Shown: positions 46,341 through 54,774 of the stretch, in pieces
How positions within the stretch are numbered: position 1 is the stretch's first letter
Layout: each line of letters opens with the position of its first letter
From: Arthrobacter globiformis
GTDB lineage: Bacteria > Actinomycetota > Actinomycetes > Actinomycetales > Micrococcaceae
Reading direction: 5' to 3'
Assembly (NCBI RefSeq): GCF_030818015.1
Contig: NZ_JAUSZX010000001.1
Location: 4,030,001 to 4,094,000 of the forward strand
Length of the DNA stretch: 64,000 nucleotides
Position numbers and translations under genes: made by a program
The notes under the pieces: generated by a model
What the model was told of the DNA's origin: nothing
The model's input: only the letters and a program-made list of their open reading frames with translations
Databases searched by the model: none

Positions 46341-46496
46341 CTATTTCACGCGCCCCAGAGCAGCGTTAGGGGCGGGAACGGCGACAGGCGCAACGGCCCT
46401 TCGCTTGAGGCGGAGCACCCAGTAGAGCCCTGCGAACGGGACCAGCAGGCTGCCCAATAGGCCGGATAGCGCGAGAACAAAATCAGTGACAGCCAC
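46341..46496 (-). CDS. 51-residue membrane protein
   Basis: Start GTG 46496 is chosen because GGAGG lies 8 bp upstream; the longer frame to 46586 has no ribosome site. 'AVTDFVLALSGLLGSLLVPF' and 'AGLYWVLRLKRRAV' form one long hydrophobic helix followed by a basic, Ala/Pro-rich tail. Followed one base after its stop by a second membrane peptide gene. Unknown function. Confidence 0.6.
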   Translation of the reverse strand: MAVTDFVLALSGLLGSLLVPFAGLYWVLRLKRRAVAPVAVPAPNAALGRVK

Positions 46497-46693
46497 GGTT
46501 GAGACCTCCGTAAGCGGCAACTCCTTTGGCGCCACCAGAGTAAGCATCGTCTGGGTACGACAAAGGGGCTGGGAATGGACCCCCATTTTTGGGTCGTTCG
46601 CCAGCGTACTTACCAGTTAAGGGCGCTGTCCAATCGGACACGCCCATTACTGCAGCCACTATTCAACTATTGCGCGGTGGCCCTTTGCCCCTA

Positions 46694-46834
46694 TCACCGG
46701 AGGGCCAGCATCACCACCACCACAGTCGACACTGCCAAAACCGCGAGCCCGACGTAGGACAGCACGCGAAGCTGGCCGCGGCGAAGTTCGCGCCGCGAGT
46801 CCCGACCGTAACGGCCTCCCCCACGAGATCCCAT
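46694..46834 (-). CDS. 46-residue basic membrane peptide
   Basis: 'GGRYGRDSRRELRRGQLRVL' is a strongly basic N-terminus, followed by the helix 'SYVGLAVLAVSTVVVVMLAL'. The ribosome site is weak. The composition (Arg-rich head, then one clean membrane helix) is unlikely by chance in this frame. It lies upstream of the other two small membrane genes on the same strand. Confidence 0.5.
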   Translation of the reverse strand: MGSRGGGRYGRDSRRELRRGQLRVLSYVGLAVLAVSTVVVVMLALR

Positions 46835-46891
46835 GGCGGAGACGCTACGGACGGAAACTCAAGGGAAGCGCAAGGAAACCTCAAGGTTTGA

Positions 46892-47183
46892 TCAAGACGC
46901 ACGCGCTTCCAATCGGATGAGGTTAGCCGCCGTCACCGCGGCGTGTGCTGGCATTGTGGCCACGAACCCTTCGCCGGAGGCGTTGCGGATGCCGGCCATG
47001 ACCTGCTTCATGGCTAGGAAGGGGCGGCAGCGGCTTCACGGGAAGGCCGGCCACGACCCTGGCGGACTCCTGCGAACGGGGCATGTCCTGTTGGTCCAGC
47101 CACGACCGCTCGGGCAACGGGTCATCGGCAACGATGTTCTGCTCGATGAAGCGGCGGATGGCTGCGCTGATTCCGGTCTTCAT
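46892..47183 (-). pseudogene. Small conserved gene, probably frameshifted
   Basis: The frame from ATG 47183 starts 'MKTGISAAIRRFIEQNIVAD' and 'PERSWLDQQD', resembling a small conserved actinobacterial protein. After about residue 57 it becomes Arg-rich shadow sequence. In another frame from 47011 a protein-like stretch appears ('MKQVMAGIRNASGEGFVAT', 'AVTAANLIRLEARAS') ending at 46892. The two together look like one gene with a frameshift near 47010-47020, or two overlapping small ORFs. Confidence 0.4.
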
Positions 47184-47277
47184 GACCTGAACCTAGGGAG
47201 GTTTGCCCGCAGCCCCCAGCGTAGTCGTTACCTGACTTTCCGGTGGTCGAGTACTCGGACGGCAGGCAGTACTCGGC

Positions 47278-48093
47278 TCAGTGCTGTGGCCGGGTCTCCT
47301 GCAGCCGCTTGATGAACCAGCGCGACTGCTCCGGCCCGTAAGGCAGCACGGGAATCGCCTTGGTGGCGTCTGCGGGAGTGTCCCTGATGGACTGCCGGGC
47401 CTGCCGGACGGCCGTTGTCATGGTGTCAGCCATGGTTTTGACGAAGCGGTCGCTGCAGGGCTCTCCGTGCCCAGGGACCAGAAATTCGTAGCGGTGACGG
47501 AGGGCGGAGAGGTGCCGCAGGGCGTCCGCCCACTCTTCCGGGTAGGAGTCCTCGAACGAGGGGTGCGATCCCTGCTCTACGAGGTCGCCGGCGAACAGGG
47601 TGGTGGTGGTTCCCACCAGGAGATCACCGTCGGTGTGACCGCGGCCCAGGTAGAAGAGGGTAACGGTCTGCCCGCCAAGGTCAACGAGCACCGGCTGGTC
47701 GCGGACAATCGCGTTGGGAACGACCAGCTCCACGTTCTCGCCCTCGCCAGCGGCCATCTCGGGTTCGAGGTCCGTGACCTCGCTGCGCTGGGCGTCACCG
47801 TTGTCGCCGATCTCCTCGGCACAGTTTTCATGCGCCCAGAATTCCTCGACGCCGGCCTCAGCGAACACGGCGTTGCCGAAGAAGTGGTCGTAGTGCGCGT
47901 GGGTGTTGACAACAACAAGGGGAAGAGGCGTCTTCTCGCGGACGGCATGCAGGATTTCCTGGCCCTGCCGCGGCCCGCAGCCGGTATCGATCACCATTGC
48001 ACGTTCAGTACCAACAATCAGGCCGGTGTTGAGCTTGGAACCGTCAGTTACCAGCACATAGTTGTCCGTGCCGACGTCGAGCCATCGTGACAT
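47278..48093 (-). CDS. MBL-fold metallo-hydrolase
   Basis: About 271 residues from ATG 48093, preferred because GGAGAA lies 5 bp upstream (another ATG is five codons earlier). The metal motif is 'NTHAHYDHFFGN' (H-x-H-x-D-H), with 'YLGRGHTDGDLLVG' (third His), 'FAGDLVEQGSHPS' (bridging Asp) and 'LVPGHGEPC' (final His). 'MVIDTGCGPRQGQEIL' is the usual second strand. Cytosolic, single-domain; family members hydrolyse thioesters, lactones or lactams. Substrate unknown. Two AGTACTCGG direct repeats lie just beyond its stop. Confidence 0.87.
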   Translation of the reverse strand: MSRWLDVGTDNYVLVTDGSKLNTGLIVGTERAMVIDTGCGPRQGQEILHAVREKTPLPLVVVNTHAHYDHFFGNAVFAEAGVEEFWAHENCAEEIGDNGDAQRSEVTDLEPEMAAGEGENVELVVPNAIVRDQPVLVDLGGQTVTLFYLGRGHTDGDLLVGTTTTLFAGDLVEQGSHPSFEDSYPEEWADALRHLSALRHRYEFLVPGHGEPCSDRFVKTMADTMTTAVRQARQSIRDTPADATKAIPVLPYGPEQSRWFIKRLQETRPQH

Positions 48094-48243
48094 TTCTTCT
48101 CCGTACATCTGGGGAGCATCTGCGGTCTTCAGGCCTCGATTCTATCCATCTGGCTGAGGAACATCGGGCAATTGCTTTGCCGCCCACGGTTACGGCCACA
48201 GGCCACCGAGCCTAAATTTACTCATTCGAAATGCCTTGGTGGG

Positions 48244-48249
48244 TATGAT
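48244..48249 (+). promoter_or_regulatory. -10 element for a probable leaderless mRNA
   Basis: TATGAT ends 6 bp before ATG 48256. Transcription would start at or next to the ATG, and there is no ribosome site. No good -35 is visible. Confidence 0.55.
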
Positions 48250-48255
48250 CTGCAC

Positions 48256-48390
48256 ATGGGGACTAAACAGCACAGGAACTACTGCGAGACTTGCAACGCG
48301 ATCACCAACCACGTCACGTCGTACAGCGACGACGGCGGCCGTCTGGTGGCCTCTGTGCGTTGCAGTGATCATTCGGACACCACCCTGTAG
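48256..48390 (+). CDS. 44-residue Cys/His zinc-ribbon-like protein
   Basis: 'MGTKQHRNYCETCNAITNH' then 'SVRCSDHSDTT': a C-x2-C pair, a His and a later Cys/His, giving a possible single zinc site. The start is at 48256, directly after a -10 box, so the mRNA is probably leaderless; longer upstream frame is not protein-like. Small zinc ribbons like this occur alone in actinobacteria; role unknown. A strong hairpin follows the stop. Confidence 0.65.
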   Translation: MGTKQHRNYCETCNAITNHVTSYSDDGGRLVASVRCSDHSDTTL

Positions 48391-48401
48391 GACGCGTCGA
48401 C

Positions 48402-48434
48402 CTTCGCCGTCGCAAGAGATCAGCGACGGCGAAG
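48402..48434. terminator. 12-bp perfect hairpin between convergent genes
   Basis: 48402-48413 pairs with 48423-48434 around a 9-nt loop. It lies between the end of the zinc-ribbon gene and the end of the bkd operon; no T-run, as is usual for actinobacterial bidirectional terminators. Confidence 0.65.
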
Positions 48435-48465
48435 CTCCGCGAAGGGGGTACGGGCGATTTCCGGC

Positions 48466-50022
48466 CTACAAGTCGGCCAGCAATGAAGTTGGGGATTCGA
48501 TTGCATCCGCCACGTAGCGAAGGAAACCGGCAGCTGTTCCGCCATCACAGACACGGTGGTCAAAGGTCAGGGTCAGCTCCGTGACTTTGCGGACGGCGAG
48601 TTCACCGCCGACTACCCAAGGTTTGTCGACGATCCGGCCCACGCCCAGAATTGCCACCTCTGGGTAGTTGATGATCGCCGCGGAACCGTCCACTCCGAAC
48701 ACGCCATAGTTGTTCACCGTGAAGGTGCCGCTGCCGAGTTCAGCTGGCGTCGCCTTCCCGTCCCGTGCGACGGCGGTCAGCCGCTTGACCTCTGCGTCTA
48801 GTTCTCGGGCGGTGAGCTTGTCCGCGTTGCGGATCGAGGGAACCACTAGGCCGCGGTCGGTCTGTGCAGCGAACCCGAGGTTGACCCCGCCGAATGACAG
48901 GATCTCCTGGGACTCCCCACCTGAAGTGTCCTCGGCGCTGACAAACCGCGTATTCAACGCCGGGTATTTCTTAAGGCCTGCCGTGACAAAGCGGGCAATG
49001 AATGCGAGCAGCCCGGGCGTGTTGTGTGTGTCGGTCTTCTTCAATCCGGCGCGGAGCTCCACCAGCGCAGTGGCATCGACGTCCACCCAGACCGTTGCCT
49101 CGGGGATCTCGGCGCGGCTGCGGGCCATGTTGGCCGCGACGGCTTTGCGCACGCCGCGGACAGGGGTCCGGCTGGTGATGTTGAGGCCGGTGCGGGAATC
49201 GATCGTGCCCGTAGGCGAGCCTGCCGAGACCCGGCTGTCAGCAGGCCCGATTTCGACAGGCTCAACCAGCGGGCGGGGCTCGTTTACGACAGGCTCAACC
49301 TCCGCCGGCTTAGTGATAGCCGCTTCAACGTCGCGGCGCATAATCAGACCGCTGTCTCCCGAACCATGCACGTGTCCAAGATCCACGCCGTGCTCTTTCG
49401 CCATCCGTCGCACGAGCGGTGAGATGACAGCACCGAGTTTGCCCGGGACACGAGTCCGCTGGAGAAGGAGATCGTCGGCTGAGGTAGTCAGTTTGGCTTC
49501 AGCCTTTGGGGTGTCGGCAGGCTCAACCAGCGACCTAGGGCGCCGGGGCCGGGTCCGCCGGACCGTTGCGTTGCCGCCAGGAGTTCCGTAGCCGATGAGG
49601 ACGTTGCCGGAGCCTGCTCTTTCTTCGGTCCGGTAGATTTCGGCCGCTACGGCTTCTGCGGAACTGGTTTTGGCAGGCCCCGTTCCGACGGGCTCGGTTT
49701 CGACTAGCTCAACAACCGGGGCTTTTTCTTCGACAGGTTCGGTTTTGACAGGCTCAACCGGCGGTGCGTTGTCTTCGCCAGGCTCAACCACCGAGATTAG
49801 TGGTTTTCCTACGTCCAAGGTCTGGCCGGGTTCGCCGTGCAGCTCGGCGACGGTACCTGCGTACGGGGAGGGGACTTCCACCACGGACTTCGCCGTCTCC
49901 ACTTCGGCGATGGGCTGGTCGACGCGGATTTCGTCGCCCACGGCCACGAGCCAGTTCACGAGTTCGGCTTCGGTGAGGCCTTCGCCCAAGTCAGGGAGGG
50001 GGAATACTTTGGTTTCGCTCAT
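48466..50022 (-). CDS. bkdC: Branched-chain 2-oxoacid dehydrogenase E2 (dihydrolipoyl acyltransferase)
   Basis: 518 residues, cytosolic. Lipoyl domain (about 5-80) with the lipoylated Lys in 'EVETAKSVVEVPSP'. A long Pro/Glu/Val linker (about 85-190) follows, then the peripheral-subunit-binding domain ('SPLVRRMAKEHGVDLGHVHG', about 200-235), a second linker and the catalytic core (about 290-518) with the His-Asp motif 'FDHRVCDGG'. E2 passes the acyl group from E1 to CoA in valine, leucine and isoleucine breakdown. The gene starts 3 bp after E1beta. The linkers are made of reiterated VEPV/TEPV-type residues encoded by a short recurring DNA element, which makes this E2 linker longer than usual. 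The bkd assignment rests on the operon and the Lrp-type neighbour; a pyruvate substrate is not excluded. Confidence 0.9.
   Translation of the reverse strand: MSETKVFPLPDLGEGLTEAELVNWLVAVGDEIRVDQPIAEVETAKSVVEVPSPYAGTVAELHGEPGQTLDVGKPLISVVEPGEDNAPPVEPVKTEPVEEKAPVVELVETEPVGTGPAKTSSAEAVAAEIYRTEERAGSGNVLIGYGTPGGNATVRRTRPRRPRSLVEPADTPKAEAKLTTSADDLLLQRTRVPGKLGAVISPLVRRMAKEHGVDLGHVHGSGDSGLIMRRDVEAAITKPAEVEPVVNEPRPLVEPVEIGPADSRVSAGSPTGTIDSRTGLNITSRTPVRGVRKAVAANMARSRAEIPEATVWVDVDATALVELRAGLKKTDTHNTPGLLAFIARFVTAGLKKYPALNTRFVSAEDTSGGESQEILSFGGVNLGFAAQTDRGLVVPSIRNADKLTARELDAEVKRLTAVARDGKATPAELGSGTFTVNNYGVFGVDGSAAIINYPEVAILGVGRIVDKPWVVGGELAVRKVTELTLTFDHRVCDGGTAAGFLRYVADAIESPTSLLADL
49251..49789. repeat. 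Dispersed GACAGGCTCAACC-type elements inside the E2 linkers
   Basis: At least seven exact or near copies of the core GACAGGCTCAACC (around 49254, 49288, 49515, 49701, 49730, 49747 and 49776), often with a leading TTTC, fall only in the two linkers and none in the folded domains. The core resembles a short intergenic repeat known in Micrococcales genomes. Confidence 0.75.
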
Positions 50023-50025
50023 CTG

Positions 50026-51138
50026 TCAGTCTTCCCACTGGAGGTCGTCAACGGCGTCGAGGATGCGGTCCACGCCGGGCAGGTAGTAGTGCTCGAGTTT
50101 CGGTGCCGGGTACGGCACGTCGAATCCGGTGACGCGGCGGATCGGTGCCGCCAGATGGTGGAAGCAGCGTTCCTGGACCCGCGCCACGATCTCCGACGAC
50201 ACCGACGCGAACCCGTGCGCCTCGGCGATCACCACGGCACGGCCGGTCTTCCGGACGGACGCGGCGACGGTTTCGTCGTCGAACGGAACGATCGTTCGGA
50301 TGTCGATGACCTCCAGCGAGCGGCCTTCCTCGGCGGCCGCGGCGGCGGCCGCCAGTGCGGTGGGGACGGACGGCCCGTACGCGATCAGTGTCGCGTCCGT
50401 GCCGGAGCGGGCGACGGCGGCGCTCCCCTCAGTGAACCGTCCGCTTTCGGCATTTGCCTCATACTCCGCACGTAGTGCGTCCAGGTCCACCAAGTCCTTG
50501 GACCAATACAGCTTTTTGGGCTCCATGAACATCACGGGGTCATCCGAGTCGATGGCCTCCCGGAGCATACGGTATGCATCGGCCACGGTCGCCGGCGTAT
50601 AGACCTTCAGTCCGGCGGTGTGGGCGTAATAGGACTCCGACGAGTCGCAGTGGTGCTCCACTCCCCCGATGCCGCCGGCGTAGGGAACACGGATGACCAT
50701 GGGCAGCTTCACCTTGCCCTTGGTTCGGTTGTGCATCTTTGCCACGTGGCTGACGATCTGCTCGAAGGCCGGATAGGCGAAGGCGTCGAACTGCATCTCG
50801 ATGACGGGCCGCATGCCGTTAATGGCCATGCCCACGGCCATCCCGACGATTCCCGATTCCGCCAGGGGCGTGTCGAAGCAGCGTTGCTCTCCGAAGGTGG
50901 CCATGAGGCCATCGGTGATGCGGAAGACGCCGCCCAGTCTGCCGACGTCCTCGCCGAAGACCAGGACGGACTGATCAGCGTGCATGGCATCGGCCATCGC
51001 GGTGTTCAATGCCTTGGCCATGGTGACCGGTTGCGGTCCTGCCGCTTCCGCGGTGGCTGCGGCGGATGCGGCTGCCCGGGCGGTGGCGGAGCTGACGTTG
51101 CCATTAGCCTCAGATGATGTGGTGATGGTGGGGCTCAT
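50026..51138 (-). CDS. bkdB: 2-oxoacid dehydrogenase E1 beta subunit
   Basis: About 370 residues from ATG 51138, which overlaps the E1alpha stop as ATGA; a longer frame to 51414 lies inside E1alpha and is not used. After an Ala/Ser-rich leader (about 1-35) comes the transketolase-like pyrimidine-binding domain ('MAKALNTAMADAMHADQ', 'VLVFGEDVGRLGGVFRIT', 'FDTPLAESGIVGMAVGMA') and a C-terminal domain with 'DIRTIVPFDDETV'. It forms the alpha2beta2 thiamine-pyrophosphate E1 that decarboxylates branched-chain 2-oxoacids. The second of three translationally linked genes. Confidence 0.92.
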   Translation of the reverse strand: MSPTITTSSEANGNVSSATARAAASAAATAEAAGPQPVTMAKALNTAMADAMHADQSVLVFGEDVGRLGGVFRITDGLMATFGEQRCFDTPLAESGIVGMAVGMAINGMRPVIEMQFDAFAYPAFEQIVSHVAKMHNRTKGKVKLPMVIRVPYAGGIGGVEHHCDSSESYYAHTAGLKVYTPATVADAYRMLREAIDSDDPVMFMEPKKLYWSKDLVDLDALRAEYEANAESGRFTEGSAAVARSGTDATLIAYGPSVPTALAAAAAAAEEGRSLEVIDIRTIVPFDDETVAASVRKTGRAVVIAEAHGFASVSSEIVARVQERCFHHLAAPIRRVTGFDVPYPAPKLEHYYLPGVDRILDAVDDLQWED

Positions 51139-52394
51139 TCCGGGGCCTCCGTGGTAGATGAAGTGCCGGCGGCGTCTCGGGCGAGTTCGTCGGCGAGCAG
51201 GGCCGACTGTTCCTTGAGTTGCGGTGTCGGCGTGGAGAAGACGTACTTGAACAGGTCCTGGGGATCGACGGGAACATCCTCGCCAAGGCCGTTGCGGAGC
51301 TGCGTGGCAACCGCCTCCGCCTTTTCCGCGATCCGGGCTTGGCCGTCGTCGTCCAGCAGTCCTTTGCCAGTGAGGTAGGTACGCATCCGGCTCAGCGGAT
51401 CCCGGGCCAGCCACTGGGCCACCTCACTGTCCTGCCGGTAGCGGGTGGCGTCGTCGGCGTTGGTGTGGGCCTGCATGCGGTAGGTGTGCGCCTCCACCAG
51501 GAGCGGGCCGGAACCCTCGCGGGCGAGCTTAACCGCACGGTCTAGAACAGCGAGGAGCGCAACGACGTCGTTGCCGTCGACCCGTTCGCCGGCCATGCCG
51601 TAACCCACGGCCTTGTGCGCGAGCGAAGGAGCGACGGACTGGTGGGCCAGCGGCACGGAGATGGCGTACTGGTTGTTCTGCACGAAGAAGACCACCGGGA
51701 GGTGGAAAACGGCCGCGAAGTTTAGGGCTTCGTGGAAGTCGCCCTCGCTGGTTGCCCCGTCGCCGCACATGGCCAGCACCACGGTGTCCTCACCGCGCAA
51801 CTTGGCTGCATGGGCGACGCCCACGGCGTGAAGCAGCTGCGTGGTGAGCGGCGTGCACTGAATGCCGACCTTGTGTTTCAGCGGGTCGTAGCCGCCGTGC
51901 CAGTCTCCGCGGAAGATCGTCATCGCCTGCACCGGGTCCACGCCGCGGGCCATGACGGCGACCGCGTCGCGGTAGGTGGGGAACATCCAGTCGCCCTCGG
52001 CGAGGCACAGGGCGGCCGCCACCTGGCAGGCCTCCTGCCCGTGGCTTGAGGGGTAGACCGCCATGCGGCCCTGGCGGACGAGGGCCGAGTTCTGGTCGTT
52101 GACTCGGCGGCCGACAACGAGCTGCTCATAGGCGGCCAGAAGTTCGTCATCGCCGGGCAGCGGGTACTCGTGGCCGGGTTCGGTGCCCTGCTCGGAGTGA
52201 TGCTTCAGGGTGCCGTCTTGGTCCACCATCTGGATTTGATGGCGGGCGGGCAGCATGTAATCCTCGGCGGTGATGCCGAATTTGCGCACTGCCTCGGCGG
52301 CAGCGCCCGGCAGGTAACTGTCCTCGGCCTGCTCCGATGCCGGCTGGCCCTGTCCCGCAGTGCCGGGCGCAGTGTGGTCTGCGGAGATCGTCAT
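51135..52394 (-). CDS. bkdA: 2-oxoacid dehydrogenase E1 alpha subunit
   Basis: 419 residues. The thiamine-pyrophosphate motif G-D-G to N-N is plain: 'MCGDGATSEGDFHEALNFAA' and 'VVFFVQNNQYAIS'. 'VEAHTYRMQAHTNADDATRYR' is the family's phosphorylation-loop region. Length is normal for the bacterial alpha subunit; the first 40 residues are Ala/Glu-rich. First gene of the operon (E1alpha-E1beta-E2), reading away from a divergent Lrp/AsnC gene, an arrangement typical of amino-acid-controlled branched-chain oxoacid dehydrogenase genes. No E3 gene is here; the complex would use a shared lipoamide dehydrogenase. Confidence 0.92.
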   Translation of the reverse strand: MTISADHTAPGTAGQGQPASEQAEDSYLPGAAAEAVRKFGITAEDYMLPARHQIQMVDQDGTLKHHSEQGTEPGHEYPLPGDDELLAAYEQLVVGRRVNDQNSALVRQGRMAVYPSSHGQEACQVAAALCLAEGDWMFPTYRDAVAVMARGVDPVQAMTIFRGDWHGGYDPLKHKVGIQCTPLTTQLLHAVGVAHAAKLRGEDTVVLAMCGDGATSEGDFHEALNFAAVFHLPVVFFVQNNQYAISVPLAHQSVAPSLAHKAVGYGMAGERVDGNDVVALLAVLDRAVKLAREGSGPLLVEAHTYRMQAHTNADDATRYRQDSEVAQWLARDPLSRMRTYLTGKGLLDDDGQARIAEKAEAVATQLRNGLGEDVPVDPQDLFKYVFSTPTPQLKEQSALLADELARDAAGTSSTTEAPE

Positions 52395-52464
52395 TGGTCC
52401 GTCCTTCTGTAGCCACTATTCGCTTTCAGTATGGTCCCGTGCGATGTTTCGTATCCAGCGCCAT

Positions 52465-52475
52465 CACGAATCGTG
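52465..52475. promoter_or_regulatory. Candidate operator between bkdA and the Lrp-type gene
   Basis: CACGA and TCGTG arms around one A form a small perfect dyad midway in the 159-bp divergent region. Lrp/AsnC proteins bind dyads in such positions; size and sequence here are only suggestive. Confidence 0.3.
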
Positions 52476-52553
52476 GATAAGTACGCCCAACTCCCTTATT
52501 CTGAAAGACAAATCGTAAATGAGAGCTGCGTAACTGGCAGGAGTTGTAGACAA

Positions 52554-53018
52554 ATGGCGGAGGCGGATGAGGAGCAGACGGCGGTGCCGCTGGACGACGT
52601 GGATCGCAACATCATTGCTGAGCTGACAAAGGACGGCCGGATCTCCGTGACGCAGGTGGCCGGGAACGTCCACATTTCCCGGGCTCACGCTTACACGCGA
52701 ATAGCGCGGCTGACGGGCCAGGGTGTGCTGACAAAGTTCACGGCACTGGTTGACCCCATCAAGGCCGGCCTCAAGTCATCGGCGTACGTCACCCTCAAGG
52801 TGAAGCAGCACTCGTGGCGTGAGTTGCGGGAGCAGCTCCGCACAATCCCGGAGGTGCATCACATCGCACTCGTGGGAGGGGACTTTGATGTCATCCTGCT
52901 GGTGCGGGCCGTGGACAACGTCCACCTGCGACGGGTGATCTTCGACCAGCTGCAGTCCATGCCAGGGGTGTTGGACACCCAGACGTTCCTCGTGTTTGAG
53001 GATGTGGATACGCGATAG
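52554..53018 (+). CDS. Lrp/AsnC-family transcriptional regulator
   Basis: About 154 residues from ATG 52554 (AGGAGT about 10 bp upstream). N-terminal winged helix with 'LDDVDRNIIAELTKDGRISV' and recognition helix region 'VHISRAHAYTRIARL' (about residues 15-65), then the RAM ligand domain ('PEVHHIALVGGDFDVILLVR'). These proteins form octamers that respond to amino acids. It is divergent from the E1alpha gene with a 159-bp spacer, the classical layout of a BkdR-type regulator sensing branched-chain amino acids; that role is inferred. Confidence 0.9.
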   Translation: MAEADEEQTAVPLDDVDRNIIAELTKDGRISVTQVAGNVHISRAHAYTRIARLTGQGVLTKFTALVDPIKAGLKSSAYVTLKVKQHSWRELREQLRTIPEVHHIALVGGDFDVILLVRAVDNVHLRRVIFDQLQSMPGVLDTQTFLVFEDVDTR

Positions 53019-53256
53019 TGGCGCTAACTCCGGGCAGCCACGGTCAGACAGTGCCGTTATGTCAATCTACCCGGCTGTAGCTGATGACCACGCCGATCGC
53101 ACTGGTCGGACAGGCCCACGCCAGTCTGTTGACGAGCAACCACCGAGGGCCGGACGCCAACTTGAACACGACCACGAGAGCCGATTCCAAAGTGTAGGGA
53201 AACGACTCAACCCTGGTTCCTGCGCGGAGTGCACGGCAACCTATTCAGGCGGACTT
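53019..53256. other. Convergent spacer, Lrp gene / autokinase
   Basis: 238 bp between two converging stops. I see no gene and no clear terminator. Confidence 0.4.
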
Positions 53257-54774
53257 CTAGTGAGACCGATCAATAGATTCTGCAGTAAGGCGAGTTCTAG
53301 GAAACGCCGTGGCATCCCGGCCAGCACTCGCCCGGACGGCACCCTCATAGTCGCCAACTGAGACACTCTCACGGCCACCCTTGCTGGCTAACTTTGATCC
53401 CCTCAACTGACGGGGAGGGTTGTCTTCAGTATGGCTGTGGTAACTGTACGCGTAAGAGTCAGGACCGCGGCCGGGCAACCTGTTAAGCACTACTCCGAGG
53501 ATCTTCGCCCCCACCAAAGATAGGGCATTGAGAGATTTCTGCAGGTCCTGATGTTTGATCTTCTGTGAACCAATAACGAGCACCACTCCCCCCACATGTT
53601 GCGAAAGGACTGCCGCATCCGTAACGGGAAGAAGCGGCGGCGCATCGACAATCACGGTATCAAAAGCATGCTCTAGTCGTTCGATCAGCGACCGCATCTC
53701 ATCCGACCCGAGCAGCTCGCTGGGGTTTGGCGGAATCTGGCCCGATGGGAGCACAAAGAGGTTGTCCTCGCCCCACTGTTGAAGCAAGTCGTTGACATCG
53801 GCCGAACCCACCAAGGCGGTCGTCAGGCCCAAGGTACGGTCCAAGCCCAGGTACTCATGGACCATTGGCCGGCGCAGGTCAGCATCTACTAGGCAAACGG
53901 ACTGACCAGCCTGCGCGAGAGCAATGGCTAGATTCGTGGCTGTTGTGCTCTTGCCCTCGCCTGGCAGCGAAGACGTGATGAGTACTGTTTTCGCCTCGCC
54001 TGACACATTTGCAAACTTTAGGTTGGTTCTCAGCTGACGAAATGATTCCGCCCTCGGGCTCTGAGCCGCGGCTTGCGTCAAGAGTGGCTTCCTCACAGCT
54101 TCTTGATCGAAAGCGATTCCCCCCAACAATGCAACATCCGTCACTCGCCTCAAATCCGATTCCCCGCGAATACGGTAGTCAAACGTTGTGCGTACAGCTG
54201 CAGCGCCCACACCCAATGCCATCCCAGCAACGAGGCCCAGTGCAAGATTTAGCCTTGTATTGGGGGCAGAGGGATCGGTGGGCGCAACAGCAGGCGTAAT
54301 TATCGAGAGGCTAACAGGAGACGTGCCCCCTGCCTTCGGCTTCTCGAGAGAGTCAATAGCCTTAATAAGGCTGTCCGCGACGGCTTGCGCTATGGCTGCC
54401 GACTGCACCGGGGATGTATCCGATACAGAAATATTGATCAACACCGTGTTGAGGTCCGTGGTTGCCTTGACATGTTTGGACAGGTCTTCGGCGGACTCCT
54501 CGAGTCCCAGCCGGTCGATTGCCGGCTGAAGCACTACTGGCGTCGTAACAGTCTTCACGTACGACTGGACTCGGGCCTGGCTGAACGTGTTTCCCTGCTG
54601 CAACTCCTGAACAGAGCCGGAGCTTTGGATCGCAACGAAGAGTTGGGTTTCGGCCGTATAGGTCGGCTGAACCAGCACTGACGCCGCCCCACCGCCCATA
54701 AGGCCCATCATTGTGGCGGCAACGAGCAATTTCCAGTTGCGGCGCGCTATGTGCAGGTAGTCGCGTAAGTCCAA
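53257..54774 (-). CDS. Polysaccharide-biosynthesis tyrosine autokinase (Wzz + CpsD/BY-kinase)
   Basis: About 505 residues from TTG 54774, chosen because GGGGA lies 6 bp upstream and the product then begins 'LDLRDYLHIARRNWKLL', the normal Wzz N-terminus; ATG 54849 adds 25 unrelated residues. Two membrane segments (about 18-38 and 180-200) bound the extracytoplasmic chain-length domain. The kinase has Walker A 'SSLPGEGKSTTATNLA', A' 'VCLVDADLRRP' and Walker B 'TVIVDAPPLLP'. The tail has few Tyr ('DSYAYSYHSH'), the probable autophosphorylation sites. It controls chain length and export of the polysaccharide made by the genes upstream on the same strand. Confidence 0.92.
   Translation of the reverse strand: MDLRDYLHIARRNWKLLVAATMMGLMGGGAASVLVQPTYTAETQLFVAIQSSGSVQELQQGNTFSQARVQSYVKTVTTPVVLQPAIDRLGLEESAEDLSKHVKATTDLNTVLINISVSDTSPVQSAAIAQAVADSLIKAIDSLEKPKAGGTSPVSLSIITPAVAPTDPSAPNTRLNLALGLVAGMALGVGAAAVRTTFDYRIRGESDLRRVTDVALLGGIAFDQEAVRKPLLTQAAAQSPRAESFRQLRTNLKFANVSGEAKTVLITSSLPGEGKSTTATNLAIALAQAGQSVCLVDADLRRPMVHEYLGLDRTLGLTTALVGSADVNDLLQQWGEDNLFVLPSGQIPPNPSELLGSDEMRSLIERLEHAFDTVIVDAPPLLPVTDAAVLSQHVGGVVLVIGSQKIKHQDLQKSLNALSLVGAKILGVVLNRLPGRGPDSYAYSYHSHTEDNPPRQLRGSKLASKGGRESVSVGDYEGAVRASAGRDATAFPRTRLTAESIDRSH

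Noticed and set aside
51139..51414. 92-residue N-terminal extension of E1beta
   Set aside because: Lies inside E1alpha in another frame; the ATGA overlap at 51135-51138 is the standard junction.
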